Made by a program: the position numbers and the translations under genes. This document shows, in pieces, positions 53,701 through 61,464 of a stretch of DNA of 64,000 nucleotides (the stretch's first letter is position 1; each line of letters opens with the position of its first letter). The DNA is from JACJYM01 sp965230495 (GTDB lineage: Bacteria; Bacteroidota; Bacteroidia; Chitinophagales; Saprospiraceae): contig OZ246004.1 of assembly GCA_965230495.1 (NCBI GenBank), positions 3,224,001 through 3,288,000 of the forward strand, given 5' to 3'. The notes beneath the pieces were generated by a model. The model ran no database searches and was not told the DNA's origin. It worked only from the letters and a program-made list of their open reading frames with translations.

Positions 53701-54906
53701 ACGGAGTCAAATGTATTGGGTTTTATAGTTAATGGCAATACAAAATATACGAATATCACACGTCTCAACAATATTGATGTAGTGATGACATCAGATAGAG
53801 ACAAGTGGAGTAGATGTATAGTGGTAGAGACGGCGAGTCCACATTATTATGGTACATCAGGAGCAGGTCTTACTACAATTAATGGAGAGAAACAATTTGA
53901 AGTAAGACAATCGGCATCGGTTGATAAATTTGGTAATGAAGATAATACAGGTACTACAGGTTATGGTTGGTTTCCGGGATATGCAGTGGATGTAGAGACA
54001 GGACAGCGGTTGAATATATTCTTTGGGGAGAATTCTGTGTTTAGGGGCATAACAGCGGATTCGTTGGAGACAGAAGGAGATATTGGATCAGATATGATAT
54101 GGAATCCATCTTCACAATTACTGGCTACGAATATGTCAAGGACATCGTTTAATCCAGCAGCAATGGTAATAGGAGGTCAGCATTTCGTATATGTTACGAA
54201 TACGGAGTATGATTCGTGTCAGGTTTATCATGAGAGATTTGAAACGATATCAAATACGAAGTTGAGTACGATAGGTCCTGCGGTAGGAAGTATTACCTGG
54301 TGTACGATGCCTATGCTAACGGCAGATGCTGAGATGTTGAGTTACGAGGATGGTTTGATACCTAATGATATAACGATAAAGGTAAGAGTGAGTTCGCCAT
54401 TTGGAAAAGAGAACATTATAGATCCTAACGAGAAGAATACGATTACAAAGTGTGTGACGTATGATGAATTACCGAGTTATGAATTTGAGTTTGGCGATGT
54501 AGCCTCGAGACAGTTAGAGTCTTCGGAGTATGCTACGGCGTTGGATAATGTACGAATTGTACCGAATCCATATTATGCATATTCAGCGTATGAGTCGGAT
54601 CCATTTGTACAAAGAATCAAGGTGACGAATTTACCGGAGCGGGCGATCATAACGATTTTCACGATAGATGGTAAGTTTATCAGGCGATTTGACAGGGAGG
54701 AGCGACCTGGAATGATAGGAGGAAGTAATCCACCGAACAATTTTGGACAGATTAATCCATCTGTGGAATGGGATTTAAAGAATGATAAGGGGATACCTGT
54801 GGCTAGTGGGGTATACTTATTCCATATTGAGGCCCCGGAGTTGAATGAGGAGATAGTACTGAAGTGGTTTGGAGTGAATCGACAGTTTGACCCTTCAACA
54901 TTATAA
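50719..54906 (+). CDS. Giant secreted protein B (1395 residues), paralogue of A
   Basis: The same layout as protein A: signal peptide (MKYLKIIFSLTFILMFMSAYAH), KRLPCRQGEAQ, a variant Ca-loop WDEDGDTQYNP that has lost two acidic or glycine positions, and the FlgD-Ig/T9SS-like C-terminal domain ending NRQFDPSTL. The first roughly 705 residues are alignable with A but differ throughout. The last roughly 690 differ at only three positions that I found (A/R after FRTG, N/D in GEM-DDRDI, E/G in REERP-MIGG). It is transcribed with the SusC-like receptor upstream and the PorV/PorQ-type gene downstream. Function unknown. Confidence 0.85.
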   Translation: MKYLKIIFSLTFILMFMSAYAHIDPNKFNAKPVKDSGKRLPCRQGEAQEDMQINNVRARLLTGGDVWWNLDEGQYVVPRTANPADEVSALFAGGVWIGGVDKGNNIKLAGVTYRNATSNYDWFPGPLDKEGLTELEQCNDWDQFFTVGGADVLRHIEAYDQLEEGQELSIDSIPQNVLTWPGQGNPFFEDRYDFKLPDQPLGSFWDEDGDTQYNPTQGDFPIIDIRKCEPLNREEAKELVADEMKFWIYNDNGNTQQLSRGGQPIQMEVQVQAFAYATNDEINDMTFYRYKLLNKASSDIFNCYFAMWVDPDLGCAFDDYIGVDTVRSMAYVYNSDAIDGDNGENCSSGQNTYGSNVPLLGIDYFRGPRGAKIFLRNALTGEIVYDTSGAPILVDPPQDPPTPADTLVEIGMSSFIYMENCSSGNPEPNTCDPEGNDRNFYRYLRGLWLDGTPITYGGTGYNPSSTDTVSYVLTSDPNSTDPDAWSMCTANLSIEGDRRTLQATGPLVLQPGATNELIIGVPFVPSEQTYPCPDISRLQAADDIAQALFDSCFDILDGPDAPDVTGVELDRELVLVLTNDIASSNNKNLSYSEKDIYGELEFDEGDALFYKFEGYKVFQLANADVTPQELDDVTKARLIRQVDLENEVATLYNWVSTQDPTGETGELVWSFENQDVGANQGLFNSFSVKEDQFAETDKRLVNHRDYHFMVLAYAHNEYLPFDFRTGRGQRTPYLEGRRNVKVYSLTPRPIVYEELQSEYGEQASITRITGRGNGGMFLDLAEGMHDRILQDSDDLYDDEGNILVEYMPGAGPFSVKVYNPLEVENGKYRLELIGEMDDDRDICALEGNTTWLLTDVNSGETVASDRTIEGLNEQLILKRGFSVAIQQVRNPGDTLEVMSGAISMTADYDDPLGNQWLTALGDDQFGQLFIGFGANNAVIADFDPIKDDFIDDPNKDLSQLGPLYPFMGADFGLSSGAPGVAPNGLPLYKVTPGITESNVLGFIVNGNTKYTNITRLNNIDVVMTSDRDKWSRCIVVETASPHYYGTSGAGLTTINGEKQFEVRQSASVDKFGNEDNTGTTGYGWFPGYAVDVETGQRLNIFFGENSVFRGITADSLETEGDIGSDMIWNPSSQLLATNMSRTSFNPAAMVIGGQHFVYVTNTEYDSCQVYHERFETISNTKLSTIGPAVGSITWCTMPMLTADAEMLSYEDGLIPNDITIKVRVSSPFGKENIIDPNEKNTITKCVTYDELPSYEFEFGDVASRQLESSEYATALDNVRIVPNPYYAYSAYESDPFVQRIKVTNLPERAIITIFTIDGKFIRRFDREERPGMIGGSNPPNNFGQINPSVEWDLKNDKGIPVASGVYLFHIEAPELNEEIVLKWFGVNRQFDPSTL

Positions 54907-54947
54907 AAAAAGAATGTGTATGGCAGTAGGCTTACTGCCATACACAT
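52840..54947 (+). repeat. 2.1-kb near-identical block, copy 2
   Basis: This is the partner of 44443-46550 in direct orientation. The left edge is sharp: before 52840 the two genes differ in most third codon positions; after it, long runs are identical. The right edge is the last base of the hairpin at 54914-54947. Confidence 0.93.
54914..54947 (+). terminator. Perfect 15-bp hairpin after giant protein B
   Basis: The 15-bp stem is identical to that at 46518-46550 (arms 54914-54928 and 54933-54947), but the loop is GGCT instead of CCT. No T-tract follows. The PorV/PorQ-like gene starts 22 bp later, so the hairpin may partly attenuate or process the operon transcript. Confidence 0.55.
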
Positions 54948-54968
54948 ATCAATCTAATAAAAGGAGAT

Positions 54969-56030
54969 ATGAAAAGAACTATACTAAAAATTAAATTGAT
55001 CTTCACCGCATTGATGGTGTCAAGTGTTGTTTTTGCAGGTAATCCTGATCGACAGGGTGAGGCAGGAGCTTCGGAGTTATTAATAAATCCTTGGGCTCTT
55101 TCAAGTGGTTTACATACTATTAATACCTCTTCTATTTCAGGGGTAGAGGCTATGAGGTTGAACATTGCAGGGCTTAGTAGAATTGAAAAAGGAGAATTTG
55201 CTTTTTCGAACGCAAGACTTTTTGATGGAACAGGGATGTCCATGAATGCCTTGGGCTATGCATCTAAACTTGGAGAAAATGGAGCTTTTGGTGTTAGTTT
55301 GGCGTCATTGTCTTTTGGAGATATTCCTATTACAACAACGCAACAACCAGAGGGAACGGGAGGTAATTTTAGCCCAAACTTTTTCCATCTTGGTTTAGGT
55401 TACTCTCATTTATACGCTAATAAAATATCAGTAGGAGTTTTGGTTAGAGGAGTATCAGAATCTATTTCAGATGTATCAGCATTTGGTTTTGCAATTGATG
55501 CAGGAGTACAATATGTAAGTGGAGAAAAGGATGAATTTAAGCTAGGCCTTTCTCTTAGGAATAATGGTTCTCCTATGAATTTCGGAGGAGAAGGACTTTC
55601 TTTTAGTTCTCAAAATCAGGATACTCAAACTCCGGGGACTGAATATACTTTAACGTTTAACTCTAGAGCTCAGGCTTTTGAAATGCCTTCTGTGTTGAAT
55701 ATTGGCCTATCTTATGATTTTTACTTAAATGAAGAAAACTTTATTAGAGCGATAGGAAATTTTACCTCTAATGCATTTTCAAGAGATGAACTCGGTGTTG
55801 GTGCAGAGTTTAGTTTTAGAGATTTAATTGTGTTACGAGGTGCTTACAAAACAGATTTAGGATCTGTGGAGGATGGTAGTGACAATGTCTATACAGGAGT
55901 TGCGGCTGGAATATCATTTAAGTTTGCACTTAAAAAAGGAAGTGCTAATAAATTTAGCTTAGACTACGCGTACAGAAATACAAATCCATTTAAAGGATCA
56001 CACAATTTAGGAGTTCGATATTCTTTTTAA
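54969..56030 (+). CDS. PorV/PorQ-family outer-membrane protein
   Basis: A 353-residue barrel with signal peptide (MKRTILKIKLIFTALMVSSVVFAG). It carries the mature start NPDRQGEAGASELLINPWAL and SGVEAMRLNIAGLSRI, the pattern of PorV-type T9SS proteins, and a C-terminal aromatic (YSF). PorV is the shuttle that receives T9SS cargo after export; PorQ and other relatives act in attachment. It follows giant protein B and an intervening hairpin. As a dedicated paralogue, it may handle the two giant proteins. A strong terminator follows. Confidence 0.87.
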   Translation: MKRTILKIKLIFTALMVSSVVFAGNPDRQGEAGASELLINPWALSSGLHTINTSSISGVEAMRLNIAGLSRIEKGEFAFSNARLFDGTGMSMNALGYASKLGENGAFGVSLASLSFGDIPITTTQQPEGTGGNFSPNFFHLGLGYSHLYANKISVGVLVRGVSESISDVSAFGFAIDAGVQYVSGEKDEFKLGLSLRNNGSPMNFGGEGLSFSSQNQDTQTPGTEYTLTFNSRAQAFEMPSVLNIGLSYDFYLNEENFIRAIGNFTSNAFSRDELGVGAEFSFRDLIVLRGAYKTDLGSVEDGSDNVYTGVAAGISFKFALKKGSANKFSLDYAYRNTNPFKGSHNLGVRYSF

Positions 56031-56097
56031 AAAAAGGAACTTTTTACAAGTTATTATGATTTAAAAATTATAATAATTTGAAAGAAATATTAAAAAG

Positions 56098-56136
56098 GAC
56101 GTTTCTATCCGGGTATGGATAGAAACGTCTTTATTT
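56098..56136 (+). terminator. Intrinsic terminator of the receptor/PorV-like operon
   Basis: GACGTTTCTATCC (56098-56110) pairs perfectly with GGATAGAAACGTC (56117-56129) across GGGTAT and is followed by TTTATTT. The end of this T-rich tail runs into the likely greA -7 element TAGTTTCG at 56136-56143. Confidence 0.88.
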
Positions 56137-56163
56137 AGTTTCGTAAACATAAAATCTAAGATT

Positions 56164-56637
56164 ATGTCAGGAATTTCTTACATGACACAAGAGGGATACG
56201 ATAAGCTTAAGGCAGAGCTAGAGTTGTTAAAGACTAAGGGACGAGAGGAAGCGGCACAGGCAATAGCGGAAGCTAGAGAAAAGGGAGATTTGTCTGAGAA
56301 TGCAGAATATGACGCTGCTAAAGATGCTCAAGGGATGCTGGAAGCGAAGATAAATAAGTTGGAAAAAGCAATGGCCACGGCAAGGGTTATAGATCAAAGC
56401 CAGCTGGATGATTCTAAAGTCACCATTTTATCTAAGGTTAGATTAAAAAATCTTAGAAACAATGCAGAAATGCAGTATCAATTGGTAAGTGAAAGTGAGG
56501 CTGATTTAAAAGCGAAGAAAATATCGGTAAATTCACCTATAGGAAAAGGACTTCTAGGAAAAGAAGAAGGCGAGATAGCCGAAGTGGAAACTCCTGCAGG
56601 TACAATTAAATTTGAAATTTTAAGCATTAGTTTGTAG
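56164..56637 (+). CDS. greA: Transcription elongation factor GreA
   Basis: A 157-residue factor that stimulates RNA cleavage by backtracked RNA polymerase. The N-terminal coiled coil contains GDLSENAEYDAAKDAQGMLE, with the D and E residues that reach the polymerase active site (the D-L-S-E-N-A-E-Y motif). The C-terminal FKBP-like domain contains ISVNSPIGKGLLGKEEGE. Full family length. The HIT gene begins at the base after its stop. Confidence 0.96.
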   Translation: MSGISYMTQEGYDKLKAELELLKTKGREEAAQAIAEAREKGDLSENAEYDAAKDAQGMLEAKINKLEKAMATARVIDQSQLDDSKVTILSKVRLKNLRNNAEMQYQLVSESEADLKAKKISVNSPIGKGLLGKEEGEIAEVETPAGTIKFEILSISL

Positions 56638-57030
56638 ATGGCAAGCATTTTTTCAAGAATTGTTTCAGGAGAAATTCCAAGTTACAGAATAGCAGAAGAT
56701 GAACATCATTTAGCGTTTTTGGATATAAATCCTGTCCAAAGGGCACATACTTTGGTGATACCTAAGAAGGAAACAGATTATGTTTTTGATATGACTCCTG
56801 AGGAAATATCTGCTTTGATCTTATTCGCTAAGAAGGTGGCACATGGAATAGAGAAGGTGGTTACTTGTGAGAGAATAGGAGTTTCCATAATAGGACTTGA
56901 AGTACCCCATGCTCATGTTCATCTTATTCCTATTAACACCATTGCGGATATGAATTTCGAAAGAGAAAGAATTAATTTGACAGATGAAGAGATGAAATCA
57001 TTAGCAAAAAAAATTTCTGAACAACTTTAA
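56638..57030 (+). CDS. HIT family hydrolase (HinT-like)
   Basis: A 130-residue HIT protein starting directly after the greA stop (TAG then ATG). ASIFSRIVSGEIPSYRI and LVIPKKE are the N-terminal signature. The catalytic histidine triad is H-A-H-V-H in VPHAHVHLIPI. Family members hydrolyse adenosine phosphoramidates or related nucleotides. The greA-HIT pairing is common in Bacteroidota. The convergent PBP1A gene ends 5 bp later. Confidence 0.94.
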   Translation: MASIFSRIVSGEIPSYRIAEDEHHLAFLDINPVQRAHTLVIPKKETDYVFDMTPEEISALILFAKKVAHGIEKVVTCERIGVSIIGLEVPHAHVHLIPINTIADMNFERERINLTDEEMKSLAKKISEQL

Positions 57031-57034
57031 TAAG

Positions 57035-59491
57035 TTAAAATTCTTCTTCAAGGAGTTCAACTTGCTTGGTTGAAGTCGTATCTTTTGTAATGTACTTATC
57101 ACAATTGGTTTCTATAATTGGATTTTCTGGTTGGAAGAAATAACTGGATTTACTATAAGGAAGGCTGTTATCCTTTTCAACCTTAGACATGAATTTTTGA
57201 AAAAAGGGCCTTGCCATAACAGCCCCTTGTCCTTGAGCAATATTGTCAAACCTAATCCATTGTTTTTCACCACCAACCCATGTACCAACTACTAAATCGG
57301 GAGTATACCCCATAAACCAACCATCTCGATAATCATCGGTAGTACCGGTTTTACCAGCTATGTCATTTTTGAATTGAGAACTAATATTGCTAACTACGTG
57401 TTGCATCATATTGACAATAACACTATTATATTCGGGATTGATGACCTTTTTCTTTTTAGGAACATCACTGTATACAAGTTTTCCATTTTCGTCTTCAATT
57501 TTTGTGACAAAAATCGGCTTGGTCATAACACCGTCATTGGCAAACGCAGTGTAGGCGGTGGCCATATCCATAACAGAAAGCCCGGGAGTACCTAGGCAGA
57601 TAGATGGATAATTAGGTATTTTTGACTTATCTATACCTAGATTATCGACAAAATCTCTTACCCTTTCTGTACTACCAATTTCTTTCATTAAATATACTGA
57701 GCATGAGTTTTTGGATTCTTTAAGACATTGTTTTAATGTCATCCATTCTCCAGTATTTTTTTTATCCGAGTTATCGGGAGCCCACGCTTCCTGAAGTTCA
57801 AAAAGATCATCGTTAGCAGGAATAGTATATTTAATGTCTTGAATCTTTTGACAGGGAGACATACCTAAATCTATAATGGCTGTGCTGTAAATAAAAGGTT
57901 TAAATGTAGACCCTACTTGACGGTTAGATTCGACATGGTCATACTGAAAATACTTGAAGTCAATTCCTCCCACCCAACTTTTAATATGACCTGTTTTGGA
58001 ATCAACAGCAACAGAGCCTATTTGTAATTGTTTCTGGTGATATTTAATACTATCCAGAGGGGTCATAACAACTATCTTCTCTCCTTTTTTATGGTCGAAA
58101 ACCTTCATTTTTACTTTAGTATTGAAGTTTTTCTTAACAGCTTTCTTTAACTGTTGCCAGGTACCTTTAATTTTTTTCCAATGCTCAGACTTCAAAATCT
58201 TTCTATAGGTGGATAATTGCTTTTTGGTGATATCCCCTTTCTTTTCAAGTTTGCTTAAATATTTTCCGTCTTTTTCTCCAGCGTATAATCTGAATATATC
58301 CGTATTCCAAAGTCGTACATCAGAAATATCTGGTGATATTTCTTGTACTAAAGGATTAAAATATTTCTTTCGGATATGAGCATACCTATCAGTAGATCGA
58401 ATGGATCGCAATAGGTCATCTTGCCTTTTTTTGATGGATTCTTTAGATCCACCTTTTTCCCACGGATCATACTTTATGCTGTTCTCATAGGTGTTTTGAA
58501 GAGAGGCCATATGTTCTTTCATAGAGGAGTGAGCATAACTCTGCATCTTGCTATTGATGGTTGTATAAATCTTTAAACCATCCGTAAATACATCATATTT
58601 GGACCCGTCGGATTTTCTGTATTTATCTTGAGATAGTAGGTCCTTGGTCCAGGCAATGAGTTTAGCCCTGAAATAGGGAGCATTGCCATTATAGTGAGTA
58701 GTTGTTTTAAAATTACTCATATCAATGCTTACAGTCTTTAAATCTTCATACTGGGTTTGGTTAATAAATTCTGCTTTTCGCATTTGATTGAGTACGACAT
58801 TTCTTCTATTGAAACAGTTCTCGGGAAATTTAACAGGATTATAAAGTCCAGGGTTTTTTAACATCGCAACAAGAATGGCACATTCATCAATATTAAGATT
58901 TTCTTGATTTTTTCCAAAGTAGGTTTGGGCAGCAGAACCTATACCAATGGCATTAAATAAGAATTCAGCTTTGTTGAGATACATGGCTATAATTTCTTGT
59001 TTAGTGTATCTTTTTTCAAATTCTACCGTGATAGCCCATTCTCTCATCTTTTGCCATACTCTTTTTACAAAGTTTCTCGAGCGATTTGTAAAGAATTGCT
59101 TAGCGAGTTGTTGAGTGATGGTGCTGGCACCTCCTTTTTTACCCATAAAAACTATAGCTCTTAGTGTTCCCCTAGCATCTATGCCACTATGTTCTAAAAA
59201 ACGAATATCCTCTGTAGCTATCAGGGCTTTGATAAGGTTAGGATTTATTTTTTCGTAAGAAATCCACTCTCTGTTTAGTTTATAAATTCTGGATATTTCT
59301 TTACCTGAATCGTCAAGAATACTCGTGGCTATTTCATATTTGGGATTTTCTAGTTCGTTAGTGTCGGGCATTAGTTTAAGGGAAATAAAAACAAAAAGAG
59401 CAGAAGCAATTAGTAGACAAGATAGTATACCAAGCCACAATATCTGAACGGTAGATTTAACAAATGAAGTATCATTTTTAACCGAATTCAT
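57035..59491 (-). CDS. Class A penicillin-binding protein (PBP1A-type)
   Basis: An 818-residue bifunctional peptidoglycan synthase. One N-terminal membrane helix lies at about residues 17-37. The GT51 transglycosylase (about 60-240) has ATEDIRFLEHSGIDARG and GGASTITQQLAKQFF. A long insertion rich in Lys and Asp at about 330-480 separates it from the transpeptidase, which has GSTFKPFIYSTAI (catalytic Ser), SKNSCS (SxN) and AGKTGTTDDYRDGWF (KTG). All catalytic motifs are intact. It is monocistronic and convergent with greA-HIT. Confidence 0.95.
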   Translation of the reverse strand: MNSVKNDTSFVKSTVQILWLGILSCLLIASALFVFISLKLMPDTNELENPKYEIATSILDDSGKEISRIYKLNREWISYEKINPNLIKALIATEDIRFLEHSGIDARGTLRAIVFMGKKGGASTITQQLAKQFFTNRSRNFVKRVWQKMREWAITVEFEKRYTKQEIIAMYLNKAEFLFNAIGIGSAAQTYFGKNQENLNIDECAILVAMLKNPGLYNPVKFPENCFNRRNVVLNQMRKAEFINQTQYEDLKTVSIDMSNFKTTTHYNGNAPYFRAKLIAWTKDLLSQDKYRKSDGSKYDVFTDGLKIYTTINSKMQSYAHSSMKEHMASLQNTYENSIKYDPWEKGGSKESIKKRQDDLLRSIRSTDRYAHIRKKYFNPLVQEISPDISDVRLWNTDIFRLYAGEKDGKYLSKLEKKGDITKKQLSTYRKILKSEHWKKIKGTWQQLKKAVKKNFNTKVKMKVFDHKKGEKIVVMTPLDSIKYHQKQLQIGSVAVDSKTGHIKSWVGGIDFKYFQYDHVESNRQVGSTFKPFIYSTAIIDLGMSPCQKIQDIKYTIPANDDLFELQEAWAPDNSDKKNTGEWMTLKQCLKESKNSCSVYLMKEIGSTERVRDFVDNLGIDKSKIPNYPSICLGTPGLSVMDMATAYTAFANDGVMTKPIFVTKIEDENGKLVYSDVPKKKKVINPEYNSVIVNMMQHVVSNISSQFKNDIAGKTGTTDDYRDGWFMGYTPDLVVGTWVGGEKQWIRFDNIAQGQGAVMARPFFQKFMSKVEKDNSLPYSKSSYFFQPENPIIETNCDKYITKDTTSTKQVELLEEEF

Positions 59492-59658
59492 ATTAACTAT
59501 CTTTAAATCACAAATTTATAAATAATAAATTATTAAGATATAATATTTCTATCTTAATCCAATTCTCTAAAGATGAAGAGAATAAAGCTGTTTTAAGCTG
59601 GACAACAACTGATCGTCTGTAACGAGTTATTGAACGGGTTTATTAATCTATTATTTGA

Positions 59659-61419
59659 TTAGAGTTTTACAATTTTCTTAGAAATACGAATATCATCGGA
59701 AAGAATAGTAACTAAGTACACTCCACTGCGAAGAAAGGAGACATCGATTGGTTCCAGTTGCTCGGTAGTAAATTTGTCCGAATAGATTAATTGACCCGTA
59801 TCGGTAAATAGCTCAATTTTAATGGGTAAATCACTTGGTATACGCTTCCTTATATGCAAATAATTTTGAAAAGGATTTGGGTAAATCTCAAAAGAAGAAT
59901 CAATCAATTCATCTTCAGATTGGGATAGTTGTAATGTTTCAAAAGCTTTAAGAACATCAATTCGTCCATATCCATATACAGGATTTGGAACTGTTTGACC
60001 GTCTATCCCATCACATATTTGATCTGAAAATTTTGGTATCGCCGTAGCTTCCAGAATATTTTCAATTTCTTCAACATTACCTCGTAATTCGGGAAAAGCT
60101 GACATTAATAAAGCAGCTGCTCCAGCTACATGAGGACCTGCCATACTTGTGCCGCTGAAATTAGCAAAACCACCTGTTCTTATAACGGACCGAACACCTT
60201 GCCCGGGAGCTGAAACATTTGGTTTTAAAAGGAAACTACTATCTATACTAACCAATCCACGACTACTAAATGAAGCAATAGTATCATTAGATGCAGTGGC
60301 TCCTACACTAAAGGAGCTTTCAAAGATTGCAGGAGGACCAGTTACCGTGTTACAATTGGGTCCATTGTTTCCAGCAGATACAACTACGAAAATTCCAGAA
60401 GCTTTTAGATTATTAACTATTTCTTCCAACACACCCCAATTCATAATATTACATCCTTCAGATTCAGAACAAAACCATGAATTATTTATAATATCAGGAG
60501 CCATACTGACATCTGGATTTTCACCATTTAAATCTGTTGGAGCCAAGAAAAATTGAAAACAGTCCAAATAAGTGGAAGGTTTTCCATTGCCCCTTTCCAT
60601 ATTTCTGCAACCAATCCATTGAGCACCAGGAGCAACGCCAATGCTGTTGTTCTCGTCTTGACCGACCATAGTACCCATGGTGTGGGTACCGTGGTTATTG
60701 TCATCACAGGGAAAAGGAGACTTAAGTCCACATGGATTATTTTCAGCCATGATCACTGAGTCACCACTTAATGGGCTAATTTCAGAAATGGCGTCAAACC
60801 AATTATAATCATGTATGGTATCCGTGTCGGAGACACCTCTATACTTGTTTACAAGCGGTGAAACGTCCCAGTCGTAACCAGTGTCTTGTCCTGCGATGAC
60901 TATATCTTGCCCTGTAAATCCCATTTTCCAAAGAGAGTCCGCATTGATCATCTTAATTCCCCATTCTGGTTCCACCTCTCGTATGCTTATTGGTTTAGGT
61001 TTATCAATGATATAATTCATGGACTTAAACCAAGGATTTGGCTTAACCTCAAGTATTTTATCATTTTGAACAATAGTTTCTAATATAGATATATCCGAGA
61101 TTACTTTGATAGCATTGACAATAAAGTAAGACTTATAAGGAATGTTGTTGTCAGACAAAAGTTCAACGGTTTCCTTTTGAGAGATACGAGCAATCTTTGA
61201 TAGTTCCTCATATACGAAATTAGCTTTTTCAGATTTGGTTTTTATCCGTTGAGCATATGATAGATCCGCTTTATCCCTAAAGAAAATAATATACTCGACG
61301 AATTCCTGAGATTGAAACTGAAGTAAGACATCAGAATCAATCTTATCTTTCCAATCATTAATTGAAAAGAAAGAAGAGAATAATATTAGAAATGTTACAA
61401 AAGATAATACCCTAACCAT
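59659..61419 (-). CDS. Secreted subtilisin-like protease (S8) with T9SS C-terminal domain
   Basis: A 586-residue exported protease. After the signal (about 4-20) comes an I9-like propeptide (about 30-125, DVLLQFQSQEFVEYIIFF). The S8 catalytic domain has Asp in VIAGQDTGYDWD, His in NNHGTHTMGTMVG and Ser in FSGTSMAGPHVAGAAALL. The C-terminal 85 residues are a type A T9SS sorting domain (FEIYPNPFQNYLHI, then LRSGVYLVTI and KKIVKL). The triad is complete, so it should be active on the cell surface or outside. It lies 45 bp downstream of another T9SS cargo gene on the same strand. Confidence 0.95.
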   Translation of the reverse strand: MVRVLSFVTFLILFSSFFSINDWKDKIDSDVLLQFQSQEFVEYIIFFRDKADLSYAQRIKTKSEKANFVYEELSKIARISQKETVELLSDNNIPYKSYFIVNAIKVISDISILETIVQNDKILEVKPNPWFKSMNYIIDKPKPISIREVEPEWGIKMINADSLWKMGFTGQDIVIAGQDTGYDWDVSPLVNKYRGVSDTDTIHDYNWFDAISEISPLSGDSVIMAENNPCGLKSPFPCDDNNHGTHTMGTMVGQDENNSIGVAPGAQWIGCRNMERGNGKPSTYLDCFQFFLAPTDLNGENPDVSMAPDIINNSWFCSESEGCNIMNWGVLEEIVNNLKASGIFVVVSAGNNGPNCNTVTGPPAIFESSFSVGATASNDTIASFSSRGLVSIDSSFLLKPNVSAPGQGVRSVIRTGGFANFSGTSMAGPHVAGAAALLMSAFPELRGNVEEIENILEATAIPKFSDQICDGIDGQTVPNPVYGYGRIDVLKAFETLQLSQSEDELIDSSFEIYPNPFQNYLHIRKRIPSDLPIKIELFTDTGQLIYSDKFTTEQLEPIDVSFLRSGVYLVTILSDDIRISKKIVKL

Positions 61420-61464
61420 TAATGTACTTTTACTAAGTATAAAAATACTAATCTTAAAGAAGAA

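Noticed and set aside
44443..54947. The long direct repeats as a mobile element or IS pair
   Set aside because: They lie inside coding sequence in frame, with no transposase, terminal inverted repeats or target duplications; gene conversion or segmental copying fits better.
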